A stretch of 64,000 nt of DNA from assembly GCA_949482135.1 (NCBI GenBank), contig CASYFC010000002.1, positions 310,001 through 374,000 of the forward strand, written 5' to 3'. Positions 9,838 to 18,847 of the stretch are shown here, in pieces. The position numbers and the translations under genes are program-made. The stretch's first letter is position 1. Each line of letters starts with the position of its first letter. The stretch comes from an uncultured Clostridia bacterium (GTDB lineage: Bacteria > Bacillota > Clostridia > TANB77 > CAG-508). The notes under the pieces are model-generated. The model had not been told where the DNA came from. It made no database searches and saw only the letters and a program-made list of their open reading frames with translations.

Positions 9838-11787
9838 TTATTTATAGTGAATTTTATATATATGGTAATTATGAGAATCATTATATATAAGTTCAAATTC
9901 TTGATTTTCGTCGTTAAACTCTTCCATAACACCAACAGTAAAAATGTATTTTATATTCATATCTTTTAAGTCTTGAGGTGTTATATAAATTTTAATTACA
10001 TCAGTAGATATTAATTCAAATTTATCTTCTATGTTGTCTTCATTATCAACAAGAATCATTTTTACATGTGCATATCTGTTATATATTACATCATATTTTT
10101 TCTCTTTTTCCTTATCTAACATTTCCCACAATTCCATATTAGGATAAATATTGGTTGCATTTATAACAGGGCAACCAGCCATTTCAAGATAATTTTGACA
10201 AGGAAAGTCTAAGTTTTCAGCAAGCCAAATACCATTTTCATTTTTATTTATTTCTTGAGCTGCTTGCAAAATTGGACTATCTGTTATTATATTAAATTCA
10301 GAACTAATTGGATTAACAGTAAATCCAGCTAAAAACATAGTTATTATTATTCCATATGTAAATAAGTATTTACCATATTTAGTATTATATTGTATAGCAG
10401 TAAAAAATAAATATAAACACATTACAAATAAAAAACTTGCTAAAATCTTTCCAACATAATTTGGATTTAATTTATGACAAATAAACACTAATATAAAACT
10501 TGTAATAAAGGATATTATCAATGATATCCATATTTTTGAAGATTTTTTTGTTATTGAAAGAGCTCTTATTAAAATAAGTATATCTATGTATCCAATAGCG
10601 ATTATAGCTCTATTCACACTTGAATAACTTAAGAGTGTTAATTGTGGAAGATATGGGATTTTAAACATACAAAATGCTCCAATTATTACGTAAGGAATAG
10701 AAAGTATAATTATAGATAAATCTAATTTTTTATTTTTAATCATTGCTAGTATAGCAATGATTATTCCCATTGGGAATAATCCGAACATAACGGCTTCTTT
10801 GGCAGGATGAGTTTCCATTCCTTTTTCTTTATAAGGAAGGAATATATTACCCATATAACTTACATATTTTCTAAAAGCTCCACCACCTTCAGAAATCCTA
10901 TTTCCAGGATAAACTGTATTTAACAATGCACAGATAGTATCTCTAGATGTATAAATAATAGAAGCCATTAAAAGTATAAATATTAGTAAAGTAATTATTA
11001 TTGAAATTATATCTTTTTTTGTAATTTTTGTATTTTTAAAATTTGTTGCAATAATGTAAATTGCTAATGACAAAAATACATAAAACATTGGAATTTGAAA
11101 TGCTGGGTATAAAATTAACACATATCCACCAGCACATATAATCATAAAAATAAGGCAAATTAATTTATGCTTAAAGTTTTCTATATTTAAATATTTATAA
11201 AGTAGAATTAATGCTAATTGCCCAAAGATAAATAATTCAGCAGTACCATTTGTAGCAAACCACCACTGAACAATTGGTGCAAGTGAAATCATAAAACTAC
11301 CAATTAGAGATAATCTTTTATTTTTATTAGTGAAAATCATAAAAAATTCAAAGCTCACTAAAAATAAAGCAATAAATCTTGAAATCCAGAAGAAAGATAA
11401 CCCTCTTGCTAATCCTAAAAATAAATAACCTAAATGAAATGGTCTGAATATTTCAAATAAACTAATAACTGGAAGTCCATAAATTGTAAAGGCATCAGTT
11501 GAAGTTCCACCTCTTAAAATATCTGAAAAATATTTAAATCCATTAAATGCTTGTGAGAATATAAGTGGAGTAGTAACTGCCCATTCATCACTTCTAATAC
11601 TTCTTGGAGTTCCTAATATTAAAGATGTATCTAGTTTATCAATATTAATATAATTATTCCAATAAGAAATTGATGAACCATGAAGTTTAAATAAAACTCC
11701 TAAAACTATAAGTACAATTGCTATAATAAATCTATACTTATAAATAAAATCTAATATTTTGTTTTTTATATCAATTATTTTATCCAT
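9838..11787 (-). CDS. Polytopic membrane protein, GT-C/YfhO-like, unknown function
   Basis: This 649-residue protein has about 13 hydrophobic segments and a C-terminal soluble domain of about 130 residues. Between helices 1 and 2 it has an RSDEWAV motif. An R-S-D-E-W loop is typical of a group of large membrane proteins in Firmicutes related to GT-C transferases and YfhO-like proteins. The minus-strand ATG has AGGAG about 6 bases upstream. It is convergent with the giant surface protein and divergent from the second acetate kinase. The soluble tail ends in strands (MKYIFTVGV, YHIYKIHYK) reminiscent of the C-terminal domain of the protein at 575-2638, so these two may be functional analogues. 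The substrate is unknown. Confidence 0.65.
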   Translation of the reverse strand: MDKIIDIKNKILDFIYKYRFIIAIVLIVLGVLFKLHGSSISYWNNYINIDKLDTSLILGTPRSIRSDEWAVTTPLIFSQAFNGFKYFSDILRGGTSTDAFTIYGLPVISLFEIFRPFHLGYLFLGLARGLSFFWISRFIALFLVSFEFFMIFTNKNKRLSLIGSFMISLAPIVQWWFATNGTAELFIFGQLALILLYKYLNIENFKHKLICLIFMIICAGGYVLILYPAFQIPMFYVFLSLAIYIIATNFKNTKITKKDIISIIITLLIFILLMASIIYTSRDTICALLNTVYPGNRISEGGGAFRKYVSYMGNIFLPYKEKGMETHPAKEAVMFGLFPMGIIIAILAMIKNKKLDLSIIILSIPYVIIGAFCMFKIPYLPQLTLLSYSSVNRAIIAIGYIDILILIRALSITKKSSKIWISLIISFITSFILVFICHKLNPNYVGKILASFLFVMCLYLFFTAIQYNTKYGKYLFTYGIIITMFLAGFTVNPISSEFNIITDSPILQAAQEINKNENGIWLAENLDFPCQNYLEMAGCPVINATNIYPNMELWEMLDKEKEKKYDVIYNRYAHVKMILVDNEDNIEDKFELISTDVIKIYITPQDLKDMNIKYIFTVGVMEEFNDENQEFELIYNDSHNYHIYKIHYK

Positions 11788-11993
11788 TTTGTACTCCTAA
11801 AATTTTTATTTATGCGGATATTATATCATAAGAGATTTATTTTTTAAACTTGGTTGAAAATTATTTTCACATAAAATTTACACAAAGAACATATTATAGT
11901 TTGTTTTAATTTATATAGTGACAATATAACTTTAATTTTATATAATGTAAAAAATATATATTAATATGTGTAAGTGAAAAGGAGGATTTGCTA

Positions 11994-13184
11994 ATGAAAG
12001 TATTAGTATTAAACTGTGGAAGTTCATCATTAAAATGTCAATTAATAGACATGGAAAAAAAAGAAAGAATAATGAAAGGCCATTACGACAGAATTGGTGG
12101 AGCAAGATCCTCACTTCGTTTTAATGTAAGAGGAAATAAAGTTGTTATAGAACACCCTGCTAGAGATTTTGAAGAGGCAATTTCAGAAATACTAAGACTT
12201 CTTACAAGTGAAGAATATAAAGTTATAAATGATTTAAATGAAATAGGAGCAGTAGGTCATAGAATAGTTCATGGTGGAGAAAAATTCAAAAACTCAGTAA
12301 TAATAGATGATGATGTTATAAAAGCAATTGAAGACAACATAACTTTAGCACCATTACATAATCCGGCAGGCTTAGCGGGAATTTCTGCTTGTAAAAAATT
12401 ATTACCAAAAACACCAATGGTAGCAGTATTTGATACATCATTCCACCAAACAATGGAAGAAAAAGCATTTATTTATCAACTACCATATAAATATTATGAA
12501 GATTATAAAATAAGAAAATATGGTTTCCATGGAATATCTCATAGATATATAGCAGGTAGAGTTGCAGAAATTATAGGAAAAACAGATTTAAAAATTATAA
12601 ACTGTCACTTAGGACAAGGAGCATCATTATGTGCTATTAAAGATGGAAAATCTGTAGATACAACAATGGGATTAACACCACTAGCTGGTGTACCTATGGG
12701 AACAAGATGTGGAGATGTTGATCCTTCAATTATTCCAACAGTTATGAAATTATATGACATAAAACCAGACGAAATGCTTAGAATAATGAACAAAGAATCA
12801 GGAGCATGGGGAGTATCTGGTGTATCAACAGATTTCAGAGATATTGAAAGAATGGCTTCTCAAGGTGATGAAAGATCAATACTTGCACTAGAAAGCAGAG
12901 CATATACAATAGCTCAATATATTGCAAAATTTATTGTAACTTTAAATGGAGTAGATGTTATAACTTTTGCTGGTGGTATTGGAGAAAATGGCTTTGAAGA
13001 AAGAGAAAGAATTTGTAATTATTTAGAATGTTTTAGAATAAAGTTAGATAAACAAAAGAATTTGATAAGAGGTGAAGAAACAAAAATCTCAAGTGATGAT
13101 TCGAAAGTTCAAATTTATATTATTCCTACAAATGAAGAAATCGTAATTGCAACAGATGCATATGAATTAACAAAAAATTTATAA
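11994..13184 (+). CDS. ackA: Acetate kinase, second copy
   Basis: This 396-residue full-length acetate kinase matches the family's usual length of about 400. It has the N-terminal LNCGSSSLKCQL motif, the HRIVHGGEKF substrate-site motif, FDTSFHQTM, HGISHRY, GQGAS and the C-terminal FAGGIGEN. The ATG at 11994 is preferred because GGAGG lies 8 bases upstream; an in-frame TTG at 11988 is too close. It is closer to the third copy than to the partial copy at the window start. A Cys sits in the first motif (KCQL) where the third copy has Phe. The gene is single between a divergent membrane gene and a terminator. It should act in acetate/ATP metabolism, but why three copies exist is not clear. Confidence 0.95.
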   Translation: MKVLVLNCGSSSLKCQLIDMEKKERIMKGHYDRIGGARSSLRFNVRGNKVVIEHPARDFEEAISEILRLLTSEEYKVINDLNEIGAVGHRIVHGGEKFKNSVIIDDDVIKAIEDNITLAPLHNPAGLAGISACKKLLPKTPMVAVFDTSFHQTMEEKAFIYQLPYKYYEDYKIRKYGFHGISHRYIAGRVAEIIGKTDLKIINCHLGQGASLCAIKDGKSVDTTMGLTPLAGVPMGTRCGDVDPSIIPTVMKLYDIKPDEMLRIMNKESGAWGVSGVSTDFRDIERMASQGDERSILALESRAYTIAQYIAKFIVTLNGVDVITFAGGIGENGFEERERICNYLECFRIKLDKQKNLIRGEETKISSDDSKVQIYIIPTNEEIVIATDAYELTKNL

Positions 13185-13190
13185 AAATTA

Positions 13191-13230
13191 ATCCCAAATG
13201 CTAGTTAAAATTTCAGCATTTGGGATTTTA
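13191..13230 (+). terminator. Terminator after second acetate kinase
   Basis: The stem ATCCCAAATGCT/AGCATTTGGGAT is followed by TTTT, 7 bases after the stop codon. It faces the convergent regulator gene at 13254 and may serve both. Confidence 0.75.
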
Positions 13231-13253
13231 ATATTTATAAGTTATCATTTGTT

Positions 13254-13490
13254 TTAATCATCTTCTACATCTAAAAATATTTCATTAGCAAAAAAATCTT
13301 TCAGTTGTATATTAAATCCTTCACAAATATGAAGAATAGTGTTAATTTTTAATAGTTTGGACTTACCAGTTAGAAAAGTACTTAATGTAGAACAAGGTAT
13401 TCCTGTTGCTTTGCATAAATCCCAAACTTTCATGTTATTTTCCTTTAACAACTGTTTTATTCTTAATCTAAGTGCTTCTGAAAGTTGCAT
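13254..13490 (-). CDS. XRE-family helix-turn-helix regulator
   Basis: This small protein of 78 residues is almost entirely a Cro/CI-type HTH domain: LKENNMKVWDLCKATGIPCSTLSTFLTGKSK gives the five-helix pattern with the recognition helix at PCSTLSTFLTG. The first Met is taken at 13490 because AGAAGGG lies 10 bases upstream; the longer frame from 13499 would leave only one base after that site. It is transcribed away from the cohesin operon. An 18-bp palindrome overlaps that operon's promoter 150 bases upstream, which makes this protein a natural candidate for its repressor. The link is positional only. The acidic tail (FLDVEDD) is short and no effector domain is present. Confidence 0.85.
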   Translation of the reverse strand: MQLSEALRLRIKQLLKENNMKVWDLCKATGIPCSTLSTFLTGKSKLLKINTILHICEGFNIQLKDFFANEIFLDVEDD

Positions 13491-13607
13491 GAAAATCATT
13501 CCCTTCTAATTAGATTTCCCCCAAATAAGTATATAATTTTAAAATATTAAACCACTTTGGTATATTGAAAAAACAATTAAAATTTCAATAAATCGAAGTG
13601 ATTTTTG

Positions 13608-13636
13608 TTGACAAAAAAAGAAATATAAAATATAAT
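13608..13636 (+). promoter_or_regulatory. Consensus sigma-A promoter of the cohesin operon
   Basis: TTGACA at 13608-13613 and TATAAT at 13631-13636 are separated by exactly 17 bases. This is a perfect match to the housekeeping consensus, so strong expression is expected unless it is repressed. Confidence 0.85.
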
Positions 13637-13670
13637 TCGATTAATCGAATTACTTCGGCGCGACGAAGTA
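13634..13670. promoter_or_regulatory. Palindromic operator candidate plus 5'-UTR hairpin
   Basis: Bases 13634-13651 form a perfect 18-bp palindrome (AATTCGATTAATCGAATT) that overlaps the -10 box and start point of the cohesin operon promoter. It is directly abutted by a 7-bp hairpin at 13651-13670 (TACTTCG, loop GCGCGA, CGAAGTA). The first looks like an operator for a dimeric regulator, plausibly the adjacent XRE protein; the second would form in the transcript about 25 bases before the start codon. Confidence 0.6.
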
Positions 13671-13694
13671 AAAATTTAAAATAAGAGGAAAAAT

Positions 13695-14648
13695 ATGAGA
13701 CGTTTATGTATACTTTTTCCAATTTTTGTACTTATTATTACATTTTCTACAATTGTATATGCAGATTCAAAAACAAAAGTATATATTGAAAATGCAACAA
13801 AATATGAAAACTCAAAAAATGTTACAATAAAGGTTTGCATGGAAAATATTAATGAAGAGATTGTTACACTAAGTTTAGATGTAAAATATGATGCATCTAA
13901 ATTAGAATATGTAAGTTCAAAGGCTGGAAAAGATTTAGAGGCAACATTAAATTTAGCAGAAAATATTCAAGAAGAATCAAGAGTAGCTATTGGAATAGTA
14001 AGCCTTGGTGGTTTAAATGCTGATGGTGAATATTATTATGTTACATTTAAAGTTAAAGATGATAGTTCAGATATACCAGTATCATTAAATATTAGAGAAT
14101 CAACAGATTCTAAAGGAAATGATATAAATGTTGAAACTGAAGATGGAACAATAAAAATGACTTCTAAGAAAAAGAAAGAAGATACTAAAAAACAAGCAAT
14201 AAAAAACTTTGAAATAGAAGATGTACAAGAAATAGAAACAATAGAGAATATAATTAGTAAAAATGCAGACATAAAAATTAAGCCTGAAGATTCAATAACA
14301 TATGAAGTTGAAAATTCTGATATTGCAGAAATTGCTAATAATGGATTAATAATTCCAAATCAAGAGGGAACAACTGCAGTAAAGGTGAAATTAAACGGAC
14401 AAGATATAGGAACATTAGCTGTTGTTGTAAAAGATGGAAAAGTTCAAAAGGTTTCATCATCACAAACAGAAAATGCATCTTTAGAAGAAATTATTGAAAA
14501 CGAAATGAAAAATAGCAATGATTATGAAAATACACATGTTTCTCAAAATGTACATATATTAAAGAATTATATTGCTATTACAATAATTTTTGTCATTATT
14601 ATTTTAATATTTATATTAATCTTAATTAAAAAAAGGAGGAGAAAATGA
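13695..14648 (+). CDS. Membrane-anchored cohesin-domain protein
   Basis: This 317-residue secreted protein has a signal peptide at 1-23. A cohesin-type beta domain spans about 28-152 (strands SLDVKYDASKLEYVSS, VAIGIVSLGG, YYYVTFKVKD match the family pattern, including the conserved 'Y-D-x-x-x-L-x-Y' and terminal 'F-K-V'). A Lys-rich linker is followed by a Big2-like Ig domain at about 185-252, then a membrane segment (about 292-312) and a basic tail KKRRRK. It therefore stays in the membrane rather than being sorted to the wall. It is translationally coupled to the next gene by an ATGA overlap. Cohesins bind dockerins, and three dockerin proteins are encoded in this window, so it is a probable docking receptor. 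The binding specificity is not known. Confidence 0.8.
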   Translation: MRRLCILFPIFVLIITFSTIVYADSKTKVYIENATKYENSKNVTIKVCMENINEEIVTLSLDVKYDASKLEYVSSKAGKDLEATLNLAENIQEESRVAIGIVSLGGLNADGEYYYVTFKVKDDSSDIPVSLNIRESTDSKGNDINVETEDGTIKMTSKKKKEDTKKQAIKNFEIEDVQEIETIENIISKNADIKIKPEDSITYEVENSDIAEIANNGLIIPNQEGTTAVKVKLNGQDIGTLAVVVKDGKVQKVSSSQTENASLEEIIENEMKNSNDYENTHVSQNVHILKNYIAITIIFVIIILIFILILIKKRRRK

Positions 14649-17600
14649 AAAAAATTACTAAAAAAAGCTTGTCTATTTTAATTATTGCAGTAATGCTTAG
14701 CTCACTTATTCCAAATTTAATAAGTTATGCAGTAGAAGCACCAGTAGTTGATATGACGGTTAGTGGAAGGCATGAAGTAGAAGCTGATGTTGGTAAGTCA
14801 ATAACATTAGATTTAAATTTGGTTAGTGGACTTGCAAATCAGAAATATTTCTCAGTTATAATAGGTTATAACCCAGAATATCTAAGACCATCAGAAGGAA
14901 GTTATTTTCGCGATGAAAATAGTGAAAACAAAATGGCCTGGGACGTAGGAACAGGATTGTCTTTAGAAATTCTTGCACAATGTAATTCTAAACTTGTTAT
15001 GGGAATTGAATGTGGAAAATATGAAGAAGGAAATATATATGAAGGAATATTATTATCATACAATGCTGTTGATAGACTAGATTTTGTTGGACTTTCAGGA
15101 AGTTTAGGTACTTTAAAATTTGATGTATTAAAAGGTGGAAAAACAGATATTGTTTTTGCTAAAGTTGCATATTCAGATGGTGGAGATTCTGAAAAGATAG
15201 AATTTCCTTCATCATCTAAAGTAACAATTACAGCACCAATTCCTATGATAGGATTAAATGTAGTGCCAGTTTCAAAAAATATGAAAAAAGGTGAAACATT
15301 TACAGTTTCTGCAACAAAAGAACCAGTAGAGACAACAGATAAAACACCAATTACATATAAAAGTTCAAATGAAGCTGTTGCAAAAGTAAATACAAATGGA
15401 GTTGTAACAGCAGTAGGAAATGGAAATGCAGAAATTACAGCTGTATGTGGAAAATATTCTACAAAATGCGCAACAATAAATGTTACAACACCTTTAACAG
15501 GAATTAAATTAAATCAATCATCAGTTACATTAAATAATGGTGGAGAAACAAAATTAGTAGCAAGCAAAGATCCGCAAGATACATCACAAGATATAAATGT
15601 AACATGGACATCAAGCAATGAATCAGTTGCAATAGTTTCACAAGATGGAATAGTAAAGGCAGTTGGAAATGGTGATGCAGTAATCACAGCAACAGCTCCA
15701 AAAGCTGAAGGTGGAAATGTAACTGCAACATGTAATGTAAAAGTTATAACACCATTAAATAAATTAGTAATTGATAAAAAAGAATTAACATTATCAAGAG
15801 GTGAAACATCAAAATTAACTGTTACAAAAGATCCTGAAAATACAACAGTAACAGATAATATTGTATGGACATCAAGTGATGAGACAAAAGTTAAAGTTTT
15901 ACAAGATGGAACAGTTACAGCATTAGCTGCAACAGGAGAAAAACCAGTAGTTATAAAAGCAACATGTGGTGGAAAAGAAGTAAGTTGCTCAGTTAGTGTT
16001 GGAGTTCCAATTTCAAAAATTACAATAAATAATGGTGATATCACATTAAAAAAATCTCAAACAGAAAATTTAACAGTTAGCTATGAGCCAACAGATTTTA
16101 CTGGTTCAAAGGCAATTAAATGGTCATCTAGTGATGAGGCAAAAGTAAAAGTTGAAAACGGAGTTATAACAGCTGTTGCTCCAACAGAAAAAGACGGAGT
16201 AAACACACCAGTAGTTATAACAGCCGAAACAGTAAATGGTATTAAAGGAACTATAAATGTTACAGTACCAGAAGTAAAATCAACAGAATTAATAATAAAT
16301 AAAAATAAAACATCGATAGAAAAAGGCTCAGAAGAAACTTTAACAGCTGAAATTTTACCAGAAGATACAACAGATGAATTAGATGTAACATGGACATCTA
16401 GTGATGAAACAAAAGTTAAAGTTGAAAATGGAGTAGTAAAAGCAATTGCCCCAACTGAAGCAGCAGTAATAGTAACTGCAACAGCAAGCGATGGCTTAAA
16501 GGCTACATGTGAAGTTACAGTTACATGTGCACTTGAAAGTATTACATTAAATGAAACGGCTTTAAAACTTGAGGCTGGAGAAGAATCTGAAACAATTTTA
16601 GTAGTTACAAAAAATCCAACAGATGCAACAGTTGATGTAGTAGATGTAAAATGGGAAAGTTTAGCTCCAACAATTGCAACAATTGAAAATGGAAAAGTAA
16701 CAGCAGTTCAACCTGGAACAACATATATTAGGGCTACTTTAGATGGAAAAGTTGCTGAATGTAAAGTTGAAGTAATTGCTACATTAAAAGGTGTATCAAT
16801 TGAAAATAGTAATGAAAACTTAGAAGTATATAAAAATAAAACAGCAGAAATGAAAGTTGTATATAATCCAAGTTATGCAACAGAAATACCAGAAGCAACA
16901 TGGACATCAACTAATGAAGAAGTTGCAACTGTAAATAATGGTGTAGTAACAGGTATAAAAGAAGGAACTGCAAAAATTACTGTTGATTATGGAAATGGAA
17001 TAATAGCTTCAAGAATTGTAAAAGTAAAAGAAGTAAAAGCAACAGGAGTAACAATTACGGTAAAACCAGAAACATTATTAAAAAATGAACAATCTGTTCT
17101 TGAAATTAATGTTTCAAAAGATGAAAATGAAACAGAAGAAATTACAGATGAAATTGTATGGACATCAAGTGATGAAACAGTAGCAAAAGTTATTTTTGAA
17201 AATGGACAATATAAAGTAAAAGGTATTAAAGCAGGAAAAGCTGAAATAACAGTACAAGTTGGTGATTATACAGATACTTTTGAAGTTGAAGTAAAAGAAA
17301 AACCAATTACATCAATAAATGTTTCAATAGTAGGAAATAAAAATACAATAGAAGAAGATCAGTTAGCACAATTAAGTGTTAAAGTAAATCCACAAGATAC
17401 AACAGATGAACAAGTATTTTCTTATAAATCTAAAGATGAAGCTATTGCAAAAGTTGTAAAAGGCGAAGATGGCAATATGTATCTAAAAGGTATTAATGCA
17501 GGAACAACAAAAATAATTGTTACAGCAGAAAATGGAGTAGAAGGAGTTTATGAAGTAACAGTTGTTGCTAAAAAAACTACAAATGTTCAAGGTACAACCA

Positions 17601-17746
17601 ATAATAATCAATCTGCATCAGCACCAGTTCAAGTAGTTAGCGGATTAGTAACATCACCACATACAGGAGATATGAATGTGATTGCTTTAGTAGTTATGGC
17701 AATAGTATCTTTTGCTGGAATGATAATAACAATAAAGAAAAAATAA
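14645..17746 (+). CDS. Cohesin-like scaffold with nine Big2 repeats and SPHTG sorting signal
   Basis: This 1033-residue wall protein has a signal peptide (1-28) and a cohesin-like domain at about 33-198 (FSVIIGYNPEYLRPSEG, SGSLGTLKFDVL). Nine Ig-like Big2 repeats follow at about 198-975, each with the W-x-S-S-x-x-x-V/K-A-x-V pattern. The C-terminal sorting signal is SPHTG at residues 1004-1008, a hydrophobic helix and KKK. [SP]PxTG is the motif class known for clostridial class B sortases, and a class B sortase gene follows. Its ATG overlaps the stop of the upstream cohesin gene, so the two are co-translated. The repeats would hold the cohesin far from the wall. Scaffold function is inferred from the architecture. 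Confidence 0.83.
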   Translation: MKKITKKSLSILIIAVMLSSLIPNLISYAVEAPVVDMTVSGRHEVEADVGKSITLDLNLVSGLANQKYFSVIIGYNPEYLRPSEGSYFRDENSENKMAWDVGTGLSLEILAQCNSKLVMGIECGKYEEGNIYEGILLSYNAVDRLDFVGLSGSLGTLKFDVLKGGKTDIVFAKVAYSDGGDSEKIEFPSSSKVTITAPIPMIGLNVVPVSKNMKKGETFTVSATKEPVETTDKTPITYKSSNEAVAKVNTNGVVTAVGNGNAEITAVCGKYSTKCATINVTTPLTGIKLNQSSVTLNNGGETKLVASKDPQDTSQDINVTWTSSNESVAIVSQDGIVKAVGNGDAVITATAPKAEGGNVTATCNVKVITPLNKLVIDKKELTLSRGETSKLTVTKDPENTTVTDNIVWTSSDETKVKVLQDGTVTALAATGEKPVVIKATCGGKEVSCSVSVGVPISKITINNGDITLKKSQTENLTVSYEPTDFTGSKAIKWSSSDEAKVKVENGVITAVAPTEKDGVNTPVVITAETVNGIKGTINVTVPEVKSTELIINKNKTSIEKGSEETLTAEILPEDTTDELDVTWTSSDETKVKVENGVVKAIAPTEAAVIVTATASDGLKATCEVTVTCALESITLNETALKLEAGEESETILVVTKNPTDATVDVVDVKWESLAPTIATIENGKVTAVQPGTTYIRATLDGKVAECKVEVIATLKGVSIENSNENLEVYKNKTAEMKVVYNPSYATEIPEATWTSTNEEVATVNNGVVTGIKEGTAKITVDYGNGIIASRIVKVKEVKATGVTITVKPETLLKNEQSVLEINVSKDENETEEITDEIVWTSSDETVAKVIFENGQYKVKGIKAGKAEITVQVGDYTDTFEVEVKEKPITSINVSIVGNKNTIEEDQLAQLSVKVNPQDTTDEQVFSYKSKDEAIAKVVKGEDGNMYLKGINAGTTKIIVTAENGVEGVYEVTVVAKKTTNVQGTTNNNQSASAPVQVVSGLVTSPHTGDMNVIALVVMAIVSFAGMIITIKKK
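15237..17575 (+). repeat. Nine tandem Big2 Ig-like coding repeats
   Basis: Units of about 80-90 codons repeat nine times inside the scaffold gene, with recurring codon blocks for TWTSSDE and related segments (for example near 15600, 15866, 16390, 16899 and 17157). The related text raises the chance of unequal recombination and length variation. Confidence 0.8.
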
Positions 17747-17757
17747 TAATGTAACTA

Positions 17758-17801
17758 CAAAAGAGGCATAATCTAAATAATTTTTAATATGCCTCTTTTT
17801 A
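17758..17801 (+). terminator. Terminator between scaffold and sortase genes
   Basis: AAAAGAGGCAT and ATGCCTCTTTT pair around an AT-rich loop and run into T residues. It lies 10 bases upstream of the sortase ribosome site, so sortase expression may depend on read-through. Confidence 0.75.
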
Positions 17802-17822
17802 TCTTATTAATTGGAGAGAAAG

Positions 17823-18599
17823 ATGTCAAAAAGATTAAAAGAAAATAAGCATTCATATGAAGAAAAGCTCAAGAAAAATAATATGCGATTAATTATTTTT
17901 ATAATATTTGCAATTATATTTATTTTTTCAATTGTGAATTTATCTAGATGGGCAATATACAATAAAAAATCTGCCAATTTAATTAAAGATATCGTAAACG
18001 AAAATTTTCAAGATACTCTAGAAAAGGAAGAAGAAAATAAAAATCCTGTAAATTTTGGGGAATTATGCAAAATAAATAAAGATATAATAGCATGGATTAG
18101 AATTAAAAATACAAAAATAAACTATCCAATTGTTCAAACAGATAATAATTATTATTATCTAAAAAAAGATATAAACAAAAAATATAGTACATGTGGCTGG
18201 ATTTTTATGAACTATAAAAATAGTAATAATTTTTCAGATAGAAATACAGTATTATATGGTCATAATATTAAATCAGGATTAATGTTTTCAGACTTGCAAA
18301 AGATTTATAAAAATGAACTTGGAACAGATGGTGTAATTGAAATATATACTGAAAAAGAAAAACTAGAATATAAAGTTTTTTCAAGTTATTTAACAGAGCC
18401 AGAGGAATACAGTACAAAACCTATTTTAGATGAAGATAGTGAAAAAGAATATCTACAAGAAATTTTAAAAAGAAGTTCAATTATGTATAACATTGTTCCT
18501 GATAAATCAGATAAATTGATAACCTTATCAACTTGTGATAATTCAGGTAAAAATAGAATATTAGTTCATGGATTTTACATAGGAGGAGAAAAATATTAA
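17823..18599 (+). CDS. srtB: Class B sortase
   Basis: This 258-residue membrane transpeptidase cleaves sorting signals and links proteins to peptidoglycan. The N-terminal membrane anchor is at about 24-46. The catalytic triad is visible: His147 in YGHN, Cys238 in TLSTC, and Arg245 in NRILVHG. The long insertion between His and Cys and the TLSTC-x-x-S spacing fit class B. The ATG at 17823 is used because GGAGAG lies just upstream; the longer TTG frame overlaps that ribosome site. It follows the SPHTG scaffold gene, and clostridial class B enzymes are known to act on [SP]PxTG, so that protein is its likely substrate. The substrate pairing is inference. Confidence 0.92.
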   Translation: MSKRLKENKHSYEEKLKKNNMRLIIFIIFAIIFIFSIVNLSRWAIYNKKSANLIKDIVNENFQDTLEKEEENKNPVNFGELCKINKDIIAWIRIKNTKINYPIVQTDNNYYYLKKDINKKYSTCGWIFMNYKNSNNFSDRNTVLYGHNIKSGLMFSDLQKIYKNELGTDGVIEIYTEKEKLEYKVFSSYLTEPEEYSTKPILDEDSEKEYLQEILKRSSIMYNIVPDKSDKLITLSTCDNSGKNRILVHGFYIGGEKY

Positions 18600-18693
18600 A
18601 AGTAGAAGAAGATTTTATGTGTTTGCTATGTTTCTGATGCAAATGAAAATGATTAATACTTAATTTTTTACCAACTAAAAGTAAAATATACTT

Positions 18694-18792
18694 GCAGAAT
18701 ACACAGCTGTTGTTCCAGGAGACGTAACAGGAAATGGATATTTAAGAATGTATGATATATTTCAATTTTTAAAAGATTCATTATTTAATTAA
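18694..18792 (+). pseudogene. Remnant of a dockerin-protein C-terminus
   Basis: The frame here reads AEYTAVVPGDVTGNGYLRMY and then DIFQFLKDSLFN before a TAA, which is nearly the end of the two large dockerin proteins downstream (GDVTGNGYSRMYDAFQ, LKDSLFN). It has no start codon, and an in-frame stop lies at 18682. Only half a dockerin is left. It looks like the scar of a third dockerin gene lost by deletion or by recombination between the repeated 3' ends. The rest of the 18600-18847 gap shows nothing I recognise. Confidence 0.75.
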
Positions 18793-18847
18793 TAAAATTT
18801 TTAATAGAAAGATTATATTTAAAATATAACTTAGAAAGGAGAATAAT

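Noticed and set aside
15514-16044. Minus-strand 176-codon frame inside the Big2 repeats
   Set aside because: It is a shadow of the repetitive plus-strand gene; composition and periodicity come from the opposite strand.
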